DNA from: Chitinophaga pinensis
Lineage (GTDB): Bacteria > Bacteroidota > Bacteroidia > M30B66
Direction: 5' to 3'
DNA: 9,188 nucleotides
Assembly (NCBI GenBank): GCA_943333015.1
Contig: CALQRR010000037.1
Coordinates: 1 to 9,188 of the forward strand
In this document: positions 1 to 7,972 of the stretch, one piece after another
Position numbering within the stretch: the stretch's first letter is position 1
How the letters are laid out: every line of letters starts with the position of its first letter
Made by a program: the position numbers and the translations under genes
Notes under the pieces: generated by a model
Seen by the model: the letters and a program-made list of their open reading frames with translations, nothing else
Database searches by the model: none
What the model was told of the DNA's origin: nothing

Positions 1-1611
1 CTTGGGATCAATGCCATTGAAATCATGCCCGTTGCAGAATTCGATGGAAACGAAAGCTGGGGCTATGCTCCAGACTTCTTCATGGCCGTTGATAAATACT
101 ACGGGACAAAAAACGAGTTCAAACGTCTGATAGATTCTTGCCACAGCCGCGGAATTGCCATGATCGTTGACGTAGTTTTTAACCACGCTTTTGGCCAATC
201 GCCCATGGTGAAAATGTACTTCGATCCTGCTGCAGGGGAATTTGGACAACCCAGTACACAAAACCCTTGGTTCAATCCGGTCGCGACGCACCCATACTCC
301 ATCGGTTATGACTTCAATCACGAAAGTCAGGCAACCAAATTTTTCGTCAAAAAGGTTCTCAAACACTGGCTGCAGGAATTTAAAATTGATGGGTACCGCT
401 TTGACCTAAGCAAAGGATTTACACAAACAAACACCGGAGGAAACATCAGTCAATGGAGCGCTTATGATCAAAGCCGCATCAACATCATCCTCGATTATGC
501 TGCATCCATCCGTCAAACCGATGCCAACGCTTTTATCATTCTGGAACATCTTGGTGCTGTTAATGAAGAATCCGTATATGCCGACAACGGTATTATGCTC
601 TGGGGAAAAGCAACAGACCAATACAATGAAGCCTCCATGGGTTGGTTGAGTGGCCAGAACCAAAATCTTTACAATACAACTCCTCAGGCACGCGGATGGG
701 GAAATTACGGTTTGCTCTCCTACATGGAAAGCCATGATGAAGAACGATTGATGTATAAAAACGTGGAATTTGGAAATGCAAACGGGGCATACAACACGCG
801 AGAACTGCCAACGGCATTAGATCGAATGGGGGCTGCTGCTGCCTTTTTCATTCCGCTTCCAGGGCCTAAAATGATGTGGCAGTTTGGAGAACTCGGATAC
901 GATTATTCCATCACGGATTGTCTTGATGGAACATTTAGCAGCGACTGCCGCACAAGTGTTAAACCGCTTCACTGGGAATATTACGAGGATCAAGATCGTT
1001 ACGACCTGTTTGAAGTATACCGGAAACTGATTTACCTGAAACGCACTCAACCACAACTGCGTGATCTGGGACTGTTTATGGATTTAGGTCAGTATGAAAA
1101 AGTAATGCGCTTTACCAACACAGATTTCAACGCTGTTATTGCTGGGAACTTTGATGTGGTTGGACAAGAAATGAATCCCGGTTTTCCATTTGGAGGAATC
1201 TGGTATGATTACCTTACAGATGACAGTCTGGATGTTAGCAATCCCGGAAATGCATTTTCCTATGCTCCTGGAGAGTTCCACGTGTATACAGACAGACGGA
1301 TTGTTGTTCCTGTGAATACGTTTGTTGAAGCGCCCAACTCCATTTCACAGAAAGCCCAAAAGCCTTCTTTGGAAGTTTTTCCAAACCCATTCAACGAAAC
1401 GCTGATTTTCAAACTACATGCTGTTGCCAAACAGTCAACTAGCATCACACTAAGCGATATTACCGGGCGTGTTGTTCTGATTAGAACGAACTTTACCACT
1501 GAAAACGCTGATATAATCAAAATCAACACAACGGGCATTTCTTCCGGCCTTTACTTCTATTCCTATGTTCAGGATGGAAAAGTAATGAGTGGGAAGTTGG
1601 TTAAACCATAA
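1..1611 (+). CDS. Secreted GH13 alpha-amylase with T9SS sorting domain (5' partial)
   Basis: Glycoside hydrolase family 13 enzyme expected to cut alpha-1,4 bonds of starch outside the cell. The frame is open from base 1 (reads LGINAIEIMPVAEF), so the N-terminus, first barrel strand and any N-terminal E-set/CBM domain lie upstream; the ATG at base 25 is an internal Met. All visible GH13 signature regions are present: region VI at the very start, region I DVVFNH (169-186), region II GYRFDLSKG with the nucleophile Asp at 403-405, region III ILEHLG with the acid/base Glu at 544-546, and region IV SHDEER with the third catalytic Asp at 736-738, so it looks active. A beta-rich C-terminal amylase domain follows. 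Roughly 1369-1608 is a type A T9SS C-terminal sorting domain (LEVFPNPFNETL at its start, GISSGLYFYSY and GKLVKP at its end), implying export across the outer membrane and release or surface attachment. It ends 22 bases before the susC-like gene and is probably co-transcribed with it. Confidence 0.95.
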   Translation, partial: LGINAIEIMPVAEFDGNESWGYAPDFFMAVDKYYGTKNEFKRLIDSCHSRGIAMIVDVVFNHAFGQSPMVKMYFDPAAGEFGQPSTQNPWFNPVATHPYSIGYDFNHESQATKFFVKKVLKHWLQEFKIDGYRFDLSKGFTQTNTGGNISQWSAYDQSRINIILDYAASIRQTDANAFIILEHLGAVNEESVYADNGIMLWGKATDQYNEASMGWLSGQNQNLYNTTPQARGWGNYGLLSYMESHDEERLMYKNVEFGNANGAYNTRELPTALDRMGAAAAFFIPLPGPKMMWQFGELGYDYSITDCLDGTFSSDCRTSVKPLHWEYYEDQDRYDLFEVYRKLIYLKRTQPQLRDLGLFMDLGQYEKVMRFTNTDFNAVIAGNFDVVGQEMNPGFPFGGIWYDYLTDDSLDVSNPGNAFSYAPGEFHVYTDRRIVVPVNTFVEAPNSISQKAQKPSLEVFPNPFNETLIFKLHAVAKQSTSITLSDITGRVVLIRTNFTTENADIIKINTTGISSGLYFYSYVQDGKVMSGKLVKP

Positions 1612-1633
1612 ACTGCATATTGTAAACCATCAT

Positions 1634-4600
1634 ATGAATACACTACTACGTTTCACCATCCTCTTTTTGTGCTTGTTGCGGCTTCCCGCATTTGCACAAT
1701 CCGTTTCAGGAACCATCCTGGACGAAACCCGCCAACCCATGATCGGTGCCGCTATTCGGGTCGCGGGAACAACCATTGGAACGGTCACTGACATCAATGG
1801 GAAATTTGCCTTGTCCAATCTGGCGGAAGGCAAAACGGTATTGGAAATTTCATTTGTCGGTTATGTCAAAGAAACCCGCAGCGTTACAATCTCTAAAGTC
1901 AAACCGGTTGAACTTAAAATCACACTTCAGCCCAATGCAAACAGCCTCAATGAAGTCGTTGTGGTTGGATACGGCGTTCAGCGAAAACGTGATCTGATCA
2001 GCTCGATCGTTAAACTCGATGGGAAAGAACTCACAGAAGTACCAACTCCGAGCTTCGAAAACGGACTTCAGGGAAAAGCTTCCGGCCTACAGGTTATTAC
2101 CGGTTCTGGTGCTGCTGGAAGTGGATCTGTTGTCCGGATACGCGGTGTGGCTTCCGTTTCTGCCGGTGGCGATCCCTTGTATGTAGTAGATGGAATTCCT
2201 ATCACACAGGATTACTTCCTCAATGGTAATACAGGAGCTTCCAATAATAATCCGCTAGCTACGATCAACCCGAACGATATTGAATCTGTAGAAATTCTTA
2301 AGGATGCTGCAGCAACAGGTATTTACGGCTCACGGGGTTCAAACGGGGTAATTCTAATCACCACCAAACGTGGAAAACGCAAAGGGATCCATGTGGATTT
2401 CTCTACCCGTCAGGGAATCAGCAAGCCAACGGCACTTCCAAACATGATGAACAGCGCCCAATATCTTCAGATGTACGAAGAAGCATGGGTCAATGATGGC
2501 CGCTTAGGAACACCTTCTCTGCCCGGAAATATTTCGCTCGAAGATGCGCGCAACACCAATACTGACTGGGTAAAAGAAGTCATCGGTACGGGGTATCAGC
2601 AAAACTATGACTTGGGGATTTCCAAAGGAGCCGAAAAATACAATGTCTACGGAGGACTCTCCCGCCAAAACGATCAGTCTTACATGAAAGGCAATGCCTA
2701 TCAACGAACGGCAGGTCGTTTAAACGGCGATTACAAGTTTGCCAAATGGGGAAAAGTATCACTCTCTAGTTCTTTGTCCGAAGGGGTAAACAAACGCCAG
2801 GGCATGGGCTGGAACGGTGGTTTAGGTGCAGCAATGTCAACGGCTTTACCAATTTATCCGATTTACTACGACAAAGATGTATTCAACGATGATGGTGCGT
2901 TGATTCACAAAAAGGGAGATTATTACCTACCTAGCAACGACATCAACAGAAACCCCGTTGCCGCGCGTGAATTGAGAGATTGGGAAACAACAGAACGCCG
3001 GTCCATCAATAGTTTAGCCTTAGAATTGAATCCAATCAAAAACCTGTATATCAATGCTACAGCGTCTTTGGATTATATGCATTGGGAAGAAAATCAATAC
3101 CAGAAACCGGGATTTGATCAAAACAATCCAACCTTCGGAAAAGCTTATCGTGGAAGTTTTGATGTGGCCAACCACAACCTAAATGCGGTGATCACTTATA
3201 TCAAGTCGTTCCAGGAAAAGCACAACTTCAATTTCATGGTCGGTTCTGAATATCAGAATTCTGATACTCGCCGTTTTGCAGGAACTAAAAACGAACAAAC
3301 AGCAACAGGATTTTTAGATGTTGTAGACGCTACTGCTGTTGCAAACGGAAGCGCATCGTTCGATTCATGGAATTTCCTTTCACAATTTGGCCGCATCCGG
3401 TACGACTACAAAAAACGCTTCTTCACCGAAATCGTTGGACGTCGTGATGGCTCCAGTAAATTCGGAAAGAACAACAAATACGGTTTCTTTCCATCAGCAT
3501 CCGTTGGGTACAATATATCCGACGCCGCGTTCCTGAAGGACAACAAGGTTATCTCCTTCCTCAAAGTAAAATCGTCCATTGGGGTGAACGGAAATTCAAA
3601 CATTCCGTCATACGCTCAATACGGCATCTTTTTTACAAAACCATTGGCGTACAACGGACAAACAATCCTCTTTCCCGATGCAGGAAATCCTGCCAACCCG
3701 AACATTCAATGGGAAAAATCACGCACCATTGATGCTGCGATGGAATTTGGTCTTTTCGGAGATCGCATCACGGGAGAGGTTGCCTATTATAACAAACGTT
3801 CGAGTGATGTTTTGCTAAATGTGGCAACACAAACAAACACTGGTTTCACCAAGGCGTGGGCAAACGTAGGAGAAATAACTAACAGCGGCGTGGAACTTTC
3901 CATCAAAGCCAAAGTGATCGACAAAAAATTCAAATGGTCTATAGACTTCAACATTGCTCGTAACCGTAACGAAGTAAGCAGCTTAGGTGATTATACAGAA
4001 GAAGCTATTTCAGGAGGAACAAATGATACACGTTTGGTTGTAGGACGACCTATTGGGAACAATTACTTGGTTCGTTTCAGTCGTGTGGATGAAGCGACAG
4101 GCCGCCCAGTGTATTTTGACAAAGACGGCAATGAAACCTTGGCGTGGGATCCAGCTAACCGTGTTTCATCAGGTAGTATTATGCCGGATGCGTTTGGAGG
4201 GTTGAAAAATGATTTCCGTTTCGGTCAGTTTGACCTCTCCATGTTCTGGGTGTTTACCTTGGGTGGTGATATTTATGATTCCTCCTCAAAAAGACAACTC
4301 GGAACATATGATTCTGACGGATGGAATCATCGTACAGATCAGTTTGATCGTTGGAGAAAACCAGGTGACATGTCGAAATATCCTGTGCTAACAACAACGC
4401 CAACGACTTATGGATCTGGAACGCCATGGATTAACACCGATCAGTGGTTGCAAGACGGCACCTATGCGCGTTTGAGAAATTTATCTTTGGGTTACAATCT
4501 TCCAGAGTCTGTTCTTCGCAAAACAAAACTGGCTAAAATTCGTGTTGCCATTGCAGCAACAAACCTGCTAACATTGACAAAATTCTCTGGACTGGATCCT

Positions 4601-4714
4601 GAAATTGCCCGTGATTTCGAAAATGCGACAGATCGTAACATGAGCCCAAACATTACTTATCTGACAGCACCACAGCAGAAAACATTCACGTTTAGCCTTG
4701 ATATCGGCTTCTAA
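1634..4714 (+). CDS. SusC/RagA-family TonB-dependent outer-membrane transporter
   Basis: Outer-membrane importer of oligosaccharides, here most likely maltodextrins, working with the SusD lipoprotein encoded next. The start at 1634 is chosen because it opens directly into a signal peptide (MNTLLRFTILFLCLLRLPAF, then A-Q); an ATG at 1589 would put 15 extra residues before it and overlap the amylase. From this start the protein has 1026 residues, normal for the family. Residues about 24-100 are a carboxypeptidase-regulatory-like (CarboxypepD_reg) domain. NEVVVVGYG (106-114) is the TonB-box-like segment typical of SusC proteins. The plug domain follows, with VVRIRGVASV (167-176), LYVVDGIPI (182-190) and IYGSRGSNGVILITTKRG (230-247). 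The rest is the beta-barrel, ending in FTFSLDIGF with the terminal Phe used in outer-membrane assembly. No frameshift or internal stop is seen. The substrate is inferred only from the neighbouring amylase. Confidence 0.96.
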   Translation: MNTLLRFTILFLCLLRLPAFAQSVSGTILDETRQPMIGAAIRVAGTTIGTVTDINGKFALSNLAEGKTVLEISFVGYVKETRSVTISKVKPVELKITLQPNANSLNEVVVVGYGVQRKRDLISSIVKLDGKELTEVPTPSFENGLQGKASGLQVITGSGAAGSGSVVRIRGVASVSAGGDPLYVVDGIPITQDYFLNGNTGASNNNPLATINPNDIESVEILKDAAATGIYGSRGSNGVILITTKRGKRKGIHVDFSTRQGISKPTALPNMMNSAQYLQMYEEAWVNDGRLGTPSLPGNISLEDARNTNTDWVKEVIGTGYQQNYDLGISKGAEKYNVYGGLSRQNDQSYMKGNAYQRTAGRLNGDYKFAKWGKVSLSSSLSEGVNKRQGMGWNGGLGAAMSTALPIYPIYYDKDVFNDDGALIHKKGDYYLPSNDINRNPVAARELRDWETTERRSINSLALELNPIKNLYINATASLDYMHWEENQYQKPGFDQNNPTFGKAYRGSFDVANHNLNAVITYIKSFQEKHNFNFMVGSEYQNSDTRRFAGTKNEQTATGFLDVVDATAVANGSASFDSWNFLSQFGRIRYDYKKRFFTEIVGRRDGSSKFGKNNKYGFFPSASVGYNISDAAFLKDNKVISFLKVKSSIGVNGNSNIPSYAQYGIFFTKPLAYNGQTILFPDAGNPANPNIQWEKSRTIDAAMEFGLFGDRITGEVAYYNKRSSDVLLNVATQTNTGFTKAWANVGEITNSGVELSIKAKVIDKKFKWSIDFNIARNRNEVSSLGDYTEEAISGGTNDTRLVVGRPIGNNYLVRFSRVDEATGRPVYFDKDGNETLAWDPANRVSSGSIMPDAFGGLKNDFRFGQFDLSMFWVFTLGGDIYDSSSKRQLGTYDSDGWNHRTDQFDRWRKPGDMSKYPVLTTTPTTYGSGTPWINTDQWLQDGTYARLRNLSLGYNLPESVLRKTKLAKIRVAIAATNLLTLTKFSGLDPEIARDFENATDRNMSPNITYLTAPQQKTFTFSLDIGF

Positions 4715-4728
4715 TTTCCTGACAGATC

Positions 4729-6108
4729 ATGAAAATCAAACATATATTCTCTCTGCTCATTGTTGTGGCTGCTCTTCAGTCTTGCTCTGAAAGCCTGCTC
4801 GACAAATACCCTGAAAAAACGGATACACAATCTGTTTCAGAAGAAGCTGTTAAGACAAAAGAGGATCTTCAACGGCTGTTGATTTCTTCCTATGATGTGA
4901 TTGCCAATATGTATGGAGGTCAAATACAAAACCTTTCCGAGCTCCTTGGAGATAACATTGATGCCCCTGCCAACCAAAATGATTACATCCAGATTTACAC
5001 CCGTAAGACTGATATTTTTAACGGGACAATTGGTTCGGTGTATCAAAATGCATATATCACCATTTACAGAGCCAATCAGCTAATTTTCAAAAAAGATGAA
5101 GTTGCCGATATTTCAGAAACAGACAAACTTCAATTAGAAGCAGAGGCGCGTTTCTTACGGGCACTTTCGCACCATGGTATACTTCGTTTGTTTGCTCAAC
5201 CGGCGGGCTATACCTCCGACAATAGCCACTTGGGAATTGTTTTGCGCATGGAATTTTCTCAATCAGCAGGACAACGTTCAACGGTAAAAGAGTGCTACGA
5301 AGCAATCCTGAGTGATCTTGATTTCGCTGAGTTGAATCTGCCTGAATCCAATGGTGTATATGCGACAAAATGGTCGGCTAAAGCATTAAAAGCGCGCGTG
5401 TATTTGGACATGAATAAATATCAGCTGGCAGCGGATATGGCCTCTGATGTTATCAATAATGGTCCATTTTCATTGATTGATACTGTTAATCGCTTTTCTG
5501 CTGGAGCTAACACGGAACAAATCTTTGCAACGGTAAGCTATAATCAAAACAATGTTTCGGATGACCGCGGTGGTGCTTTTCTAAATTATCGATCCGATAA
5601 CAACACTAACCCAACCATGCGCGCCAATGCTGAATTCTTTAGCTATGCAACCAGTGATACACTTGACAAGCGAGGGATGAATTGGTACCGTGAAATCGGT
5701 GCCGGAACAACAACTGTTTTTGGTGTTGCTAAATTTGACCGGTCATTCATGTGGATTCCAATTTTGCATTTAACGGAAATGAAGCTTACACGTGCTGAAG
5801 CATTGGCCTCTTTGGGTTCCAATGTTTCAACGGCACAAAATGATCTCAACGACATTCGCGATCGTGCAGGTTTGCCTTCCGTTACTAGCACGGGTGTTGA
5901 ACTTTTGCAAACAATCCGCGATGAACGTCGAAAGGAAATGTGTTTTGAAGGAGATCGCACAACGCAGATCAAACGTTTGGGCGCATTAGGAGGAGCTTCT
6001 TTTTCTAGAAACGCTCCATGGAATTGCCCCGGAATGGTAATACAGTTTCCGGGTGCAGAAAATACCGTAACAGGTTTTGTATTAAATCCAACCGGTGGTT
6101 GCGAATAA
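4729..6108 (+). CDS. SusD/RagB-family nutrient-binding outer-membrane lipoprotein
   Basis: Surface lipoprotein that forms the lid over the SusC barrel and binds the glycan. It has 459 residues, slightly short for the family, where about 500 or more is common. The lipoprotein signal is MKIKHIFSLLIVVAALQSC, with the lipidated Cys at residue 19. SusD hallmarks in order: an N-terminal helical region; AEARFLRALSHHGILRLF (138-155), the conserved helix in which these proteins usually read EARFLRA; VKECYEAILSDLDFAELNLP (186-205); TPR-like KWSAKALKARVYLDMNKYQ (214-232); and the C-terminal signature IRDERRKEMCFEGDR (396-410). The tail (GFVLNPTGGCE) resembles the usual Asn-Pro-containing SusD ending. 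It begins 14 bases after the susC-like gene, the standard paired arrangement, and 25 bases before the next lipoprotein gene. Starch or maltodextrin as ligand is inferred from the operon. Confidence 0.95.
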   Translation: MKIKHIFSLLIVVAALQSCSESLLDKYPEKTDTQSVSEEAVKTKEDLQRLLISSYDVIANMYGGQIQNLSELLGDNIDAPANQNDYIQIYTRKTDIFNGTIGSVYQNAYITIYRANQLIFKKDEVADISETDKLQLEAEARFLRALSHHGILRLFAQPAGYTSDNSHLGIVLRMEFSQSAGQRSTVKECYEAILSDLDFAELNLPESNGVYATKWSAKALKARVYLDMNKYQLAADMASDVINNGPFSLIDTVNRFSAGANTEQIFATVSYNQNNVSDDRGGAFLNYRSDNNTNPTMRANAEFFSYATSDTLDKRGMNWYREIGAGTTTVFGVAKFDRSFMWIPILHLTEMKLTRAEALASLGSNVSTAQNDLNDIRDRAGLPSVTSTGVELLQTIRDERRKEMCFEGDRTTQIKRLGALGGASFSRNAPWNCPGMVIQFPGAENTVTGFVLNPTGGCE

Positions 6109-6133
6109 GTTCACTAACAAGAAACATCACACA

Positions 6134-6622
6134 ATGAAAAACTATATTCTATCAGTGATTCTAGCAATCGCAGCGTTGCTGTCGGGCTGTAAACCCGAAA
6201 TCAAGGAAATCGGTCCTGAATATGCCGCAGGAGAAGGCATCTACGGCTCTTGGATTATTTCAAAAGTTAGCCAGGTGGATCTTAATCAACCGATTCCCGA
6301 AACACGCGATATCTCCTCCTTTTTCGCATCCGATGAAAGTCGGAAAATGATCATTCGTTTCGACAAAGAAAACAACGCCTATTCTATCGTTCAACCAGGT
6401 CTTTTACCGCGTGTTTTAGGTACTGGCGGAACGTGGGCATATGATGTGATGCCCTATCCAACAGCCATCAGTTTTTATACGTCAAACGGAGATACCATTT
6501 CAAGTCCGTTGGCCAATATGCCACGTGAAAACGATGTGCATTTCGGTTTCAATATCGAACGAAGCGACTCCTGTGGCGAAGTATATCTTCGTTACGTTTA
6601 TTCTTTTAACCGTGTTCAATAA
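6134..6622 (+). CDS. Small DUF5004-like lipoprotein of the starch operon
   Basis: A 162-residue lipoprotein. The start at 6134 gives a clean lipoprotein signal, MKNYILSVILAIAALLSGC, with Cys at residue 19; the in-frame ATG at 6095 would overlap the SusD gene and bury the signal, so it was rejected. The mature part begins with a short linker and then a single beta-rich domain opening GIYGSWIISKVSQVDL and ETRDISSFF, with GTGGTWAYD in the middle and YLRYVYSFNRVQ at the end. This layout (a G-W opening strand, a D-I-(S/T) segment, a second G-x-W and a closing aromatic strand) resembles the lipocalin-like DUF5004 family that often sits beside SusC/SusD genes in Bacteroidota; the assignment is from memory and is moderately sure. 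Its role is unknown. By position it may be an accessory surface protein in glycan capture. It lies 25 bases after susD and 10 bases before the next gene, so it is almost certainly in the operon. Confidence 0.85.
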   Translation: MKNYILSVILAIAALLSGCKPEIKEIGPEYAAGEGIYGSWIISKVSQVDLNQPIPETRDISSFFASDESRKMIIRFDKENNAYSIVQPGLLPRVLGTGGTWAYDVMPYPTAISFYTSNGDTISSPLANMPRENDVHFGFNIERSDSCGEVYLRYVYSFNRVQ

Positions 6623-6632
6623 GCATTCTGCC

Positions 6633-7499
6633 ATGAAAAAAATTGCCCTCTTTTTACTGCTTTGCGGAACCGGCTTTCTCCCAGCTTTTGGTCAGGTTGT
6701 TACTTCCGAACCCGTTGAATATACCGATCCAGCTCAACCACTAAAAATCATAGTCAACCTGCAACAACTGGATCAAACTCTTGACCACGTGTTGAATCTG
6801 ATTGCTGATGCAGAAGCCGGACTCGACTTATACATCTGGACCTGGAAACCGTTTGAATTTCCTGCTGGTCATCCTAAAGCCAATGGAATTGGTGGAGCTC
6901 CTTGGAAAAACAGCAACGACCTGCTTAAAATGACCAAGGAGGCCGATTACATTTACAGCTATTCGATGACTCCTACAGAGTTTTATGAAGTAGATGCAGC
7001 AACGGTCTATGCAGAAGACATTAAGTTTCTAGTTAAGCCCAAAGATGGAGGCGGTTATGGGGATCCTGATCGTAAATCAACCGATTTGACATTTGAAGTT
7101 AATCCTCCTACCGTTGCAAAACCTGTTGTGTATTGCTTCCCAACACTGGCTTTACAGGATGATATTTTCCGAATTGTTTATGACAACGATCGTGAAACAA
7201 AAACTTCCATGCAAAACATTGCATCCGGAAACTGCTTCATTTACTTAGAAGCGACACTTACGGATGGAACTATTGTGAAGCCTTCAACGTTTTTTCAGGT
7301 TGGAAACAATCCGGATTTGGAAATGATGGATATCGGTGGAGGTAGTTTTGAGAAAGTATTCATTCCTGAACTGTTCTTCGGATTGCAACCGGGACAGAAA
7401 ATCGATATTCTCAAAGGAGTTGTTATGAAAAAAGTATTTCTTACAGGAGATGATCGTGTAGACAACGATTTCATACTTGATATGACCTGCTGGAATTAA
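6633..7499 (+). CDS. Secreted SusE/F-like accessory protein, two beta domains
   Basis: A 288-residue secreted protein, last gene of the operon. The start at 6633 opens into the signal peptide MKKIALFLLLCGTGFLPAFG followed by Q; earlier in-frame ATGs (from 6525) lie within the preceding gene. Residues about 33-158 look like an E-set/immunoglobulin-type domain of the kind found in starch-active proteins: LDLYIWTWKPFEF (64-76), APWKNSNDLLKMTKEADYIY (89-108), MTPTEFYEV (112-120), then a strand pair ending LTFEVNPP. Residues about 162-288 form a second beta-rich segment (VVYCFPTLALQDDIFRIVYD; TGDDRVDNDFILDMTCWN at the end). Clustered aromatics (Y67, W69, W71, W91) could form a sugar-binding platform. 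There are no catalytic motifs, no T9SS sorting domain and no normal lipobox (Cys11 is preceded by LLL, with too short a hydrophobic core). It occupies the place of SusE/SusF, which are lipoproteins. Glycan binding is inference; I do not recognise a named family with certainty. Confidence 0.85.
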   Translation: MKKIALFLLLCGTGFLPAFGQVVTSEPVEYTDPAQPLKIIVNLQQLDQTLDHVLNLIADAEAGLDLYIWTWKPFEFPAGHPKANGIGGAPWKNSNDLLKMTKEADYIYSYSMTPTEFYEVDAATVYAEDIKFLVKPKDGGGYGDPDRKSTDLTFEVNPPTVAKPVVYCFPTLALQDDIFRIVYDNDRETKTSMQNIASGNCFIYLEATLTDGTIVKPSTFFQVGNNPDLEMMDIGGGSFEKVFIPELFFGLQPGQKIDILKGVVMKKVFLTGDDRVDNDFILDMTCWN

Positions 7500-7523
7500 T
7501 AAGAAGAAGTCAATTTAATTGCG

Positions 7524-7560
7524 AACCGGGGTAATCTGATAGATTGCTCCGGTTTTTTTT
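7524..7560 (+). terminator. Strong intrinsic terminator of the starch operon
   Basis: Bases 7524-7537 pair with 7541-7554 around a three-base loop (gat), giving a 14-pair stem with only two G-T wobbles. The downstream arm runs straight into a run of T to 7560. It starts 24 bases after the stop codon of the last operon gene. This is a textbook Rho-independent terminator for + strand transcription and marks the end of the operon. Confidence 0.93.
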
Positions 7561-7599
7561 GTTCCACGTTTTCTGATTTTCCCCTTGAGCGAGCTGCTT

Positions 7600-7830
7600 C
7601 TTATTTCTTTAAACCCGAAGTTCTTGTCTCATGCACGTTCATGTAGTTAAATATTACGTCGGCAATCTCTGTTAACTGAACATGCCGATAAAACCCCGTT
7701 AAGGAACGTTATGCGCTCTTTTTTGAACGAACACCTCCAAGTCGGCGCACGCAGAGTATATCGTGTAGCAACGAGCTCTATTCGGCGGTATCGGAAAGAC
7801 TAATACATTCAGAAATGAAAATGATGCAGA
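7600..7830 (-). pseudogene. Possible remnant of IS3-type transposase C-terminus
   Basis: Read on the - strand, conceptual translations in shifting frames recall the end of an IS3-family DDE transposase (OrfB). One frame gives SFSFLNVLVFPIPPNRARCY and then SACADLEVFVQKRA (about 7825-7710), comparable to the family pattern of an F..L core, SxSRxGxCYDN, then AESFF.(T/S)LK. After at least one frame change, QLTEIADVIFNYMNV and then HETRTSGLKK (about 7680-7607) recall the terminal I-F-x-Y-I, Y-N-x-x-R-x-H-S-x-L-x-Y block. The spacing between the two blocks is about 40 codons, slightly longer than usual. Stops and indels are present, no intact ORF exists and I see no terminal inverted repeats. This is an eye-made alignment at the limit of recognition; it may be chance. 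Confidence 0.33.
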
Positions 7831-7904
7831 TTAAACAACCCCATTCAATAATCCACGGTGGAATTGTTTCACGAATGACAACAAATCCTCTTATATCCAT
7901 GGTC

Positions 7905-7924
7905 GACAGAGCTTAAACTCTGTC
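7905..7924. repeat. Perfect 7-bp inverted repeat (hairpin)
   Basis: GACAGAG (7905-7911) and CTCTGTC (7918-7924) are perfect reverse complements separated by six bases, cttaaa. An outer CCAT/ATGG pair (7897-7900 with 7927-7930) could extend the stem across a small internal loop. No T run follows on either strand, so it is not a convincing terminator. It lies 48 bases upstream of the decayed gene start at 7973, so it could be an old operator or simply a chance palindrome. Confidence 0.5.
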
Positions 7925-7972
7925 CAATGGCCATAGTAACAGAATCAGCATAATATTCCAAAAACAGAACTG

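Noticed and set aside
1589..1633. Upstream in-frame ATG for the SusC gene overlapping the amylase
   Set aside because: It would place 15 polar residues before the signal peptide and overlap the amylase end. The ATG at 1634 leads directly into a normal signal peptide.
6095..6133. Upstream in-frame ATG for the small lipoprotein gene
   Set aside because: It overlaps the SusD coding end and would bury the lipoprotein signal that starts cleanly at 6134.
6525..6632. Longer N-terminus for the last operon gene, with a hydrophobic stretch
   Set aside because: The region lies in the preceding gene in another frame. The hydrophobic residues are a frame-shadow, and the ATG at 6633 opens a proper signal peptide.
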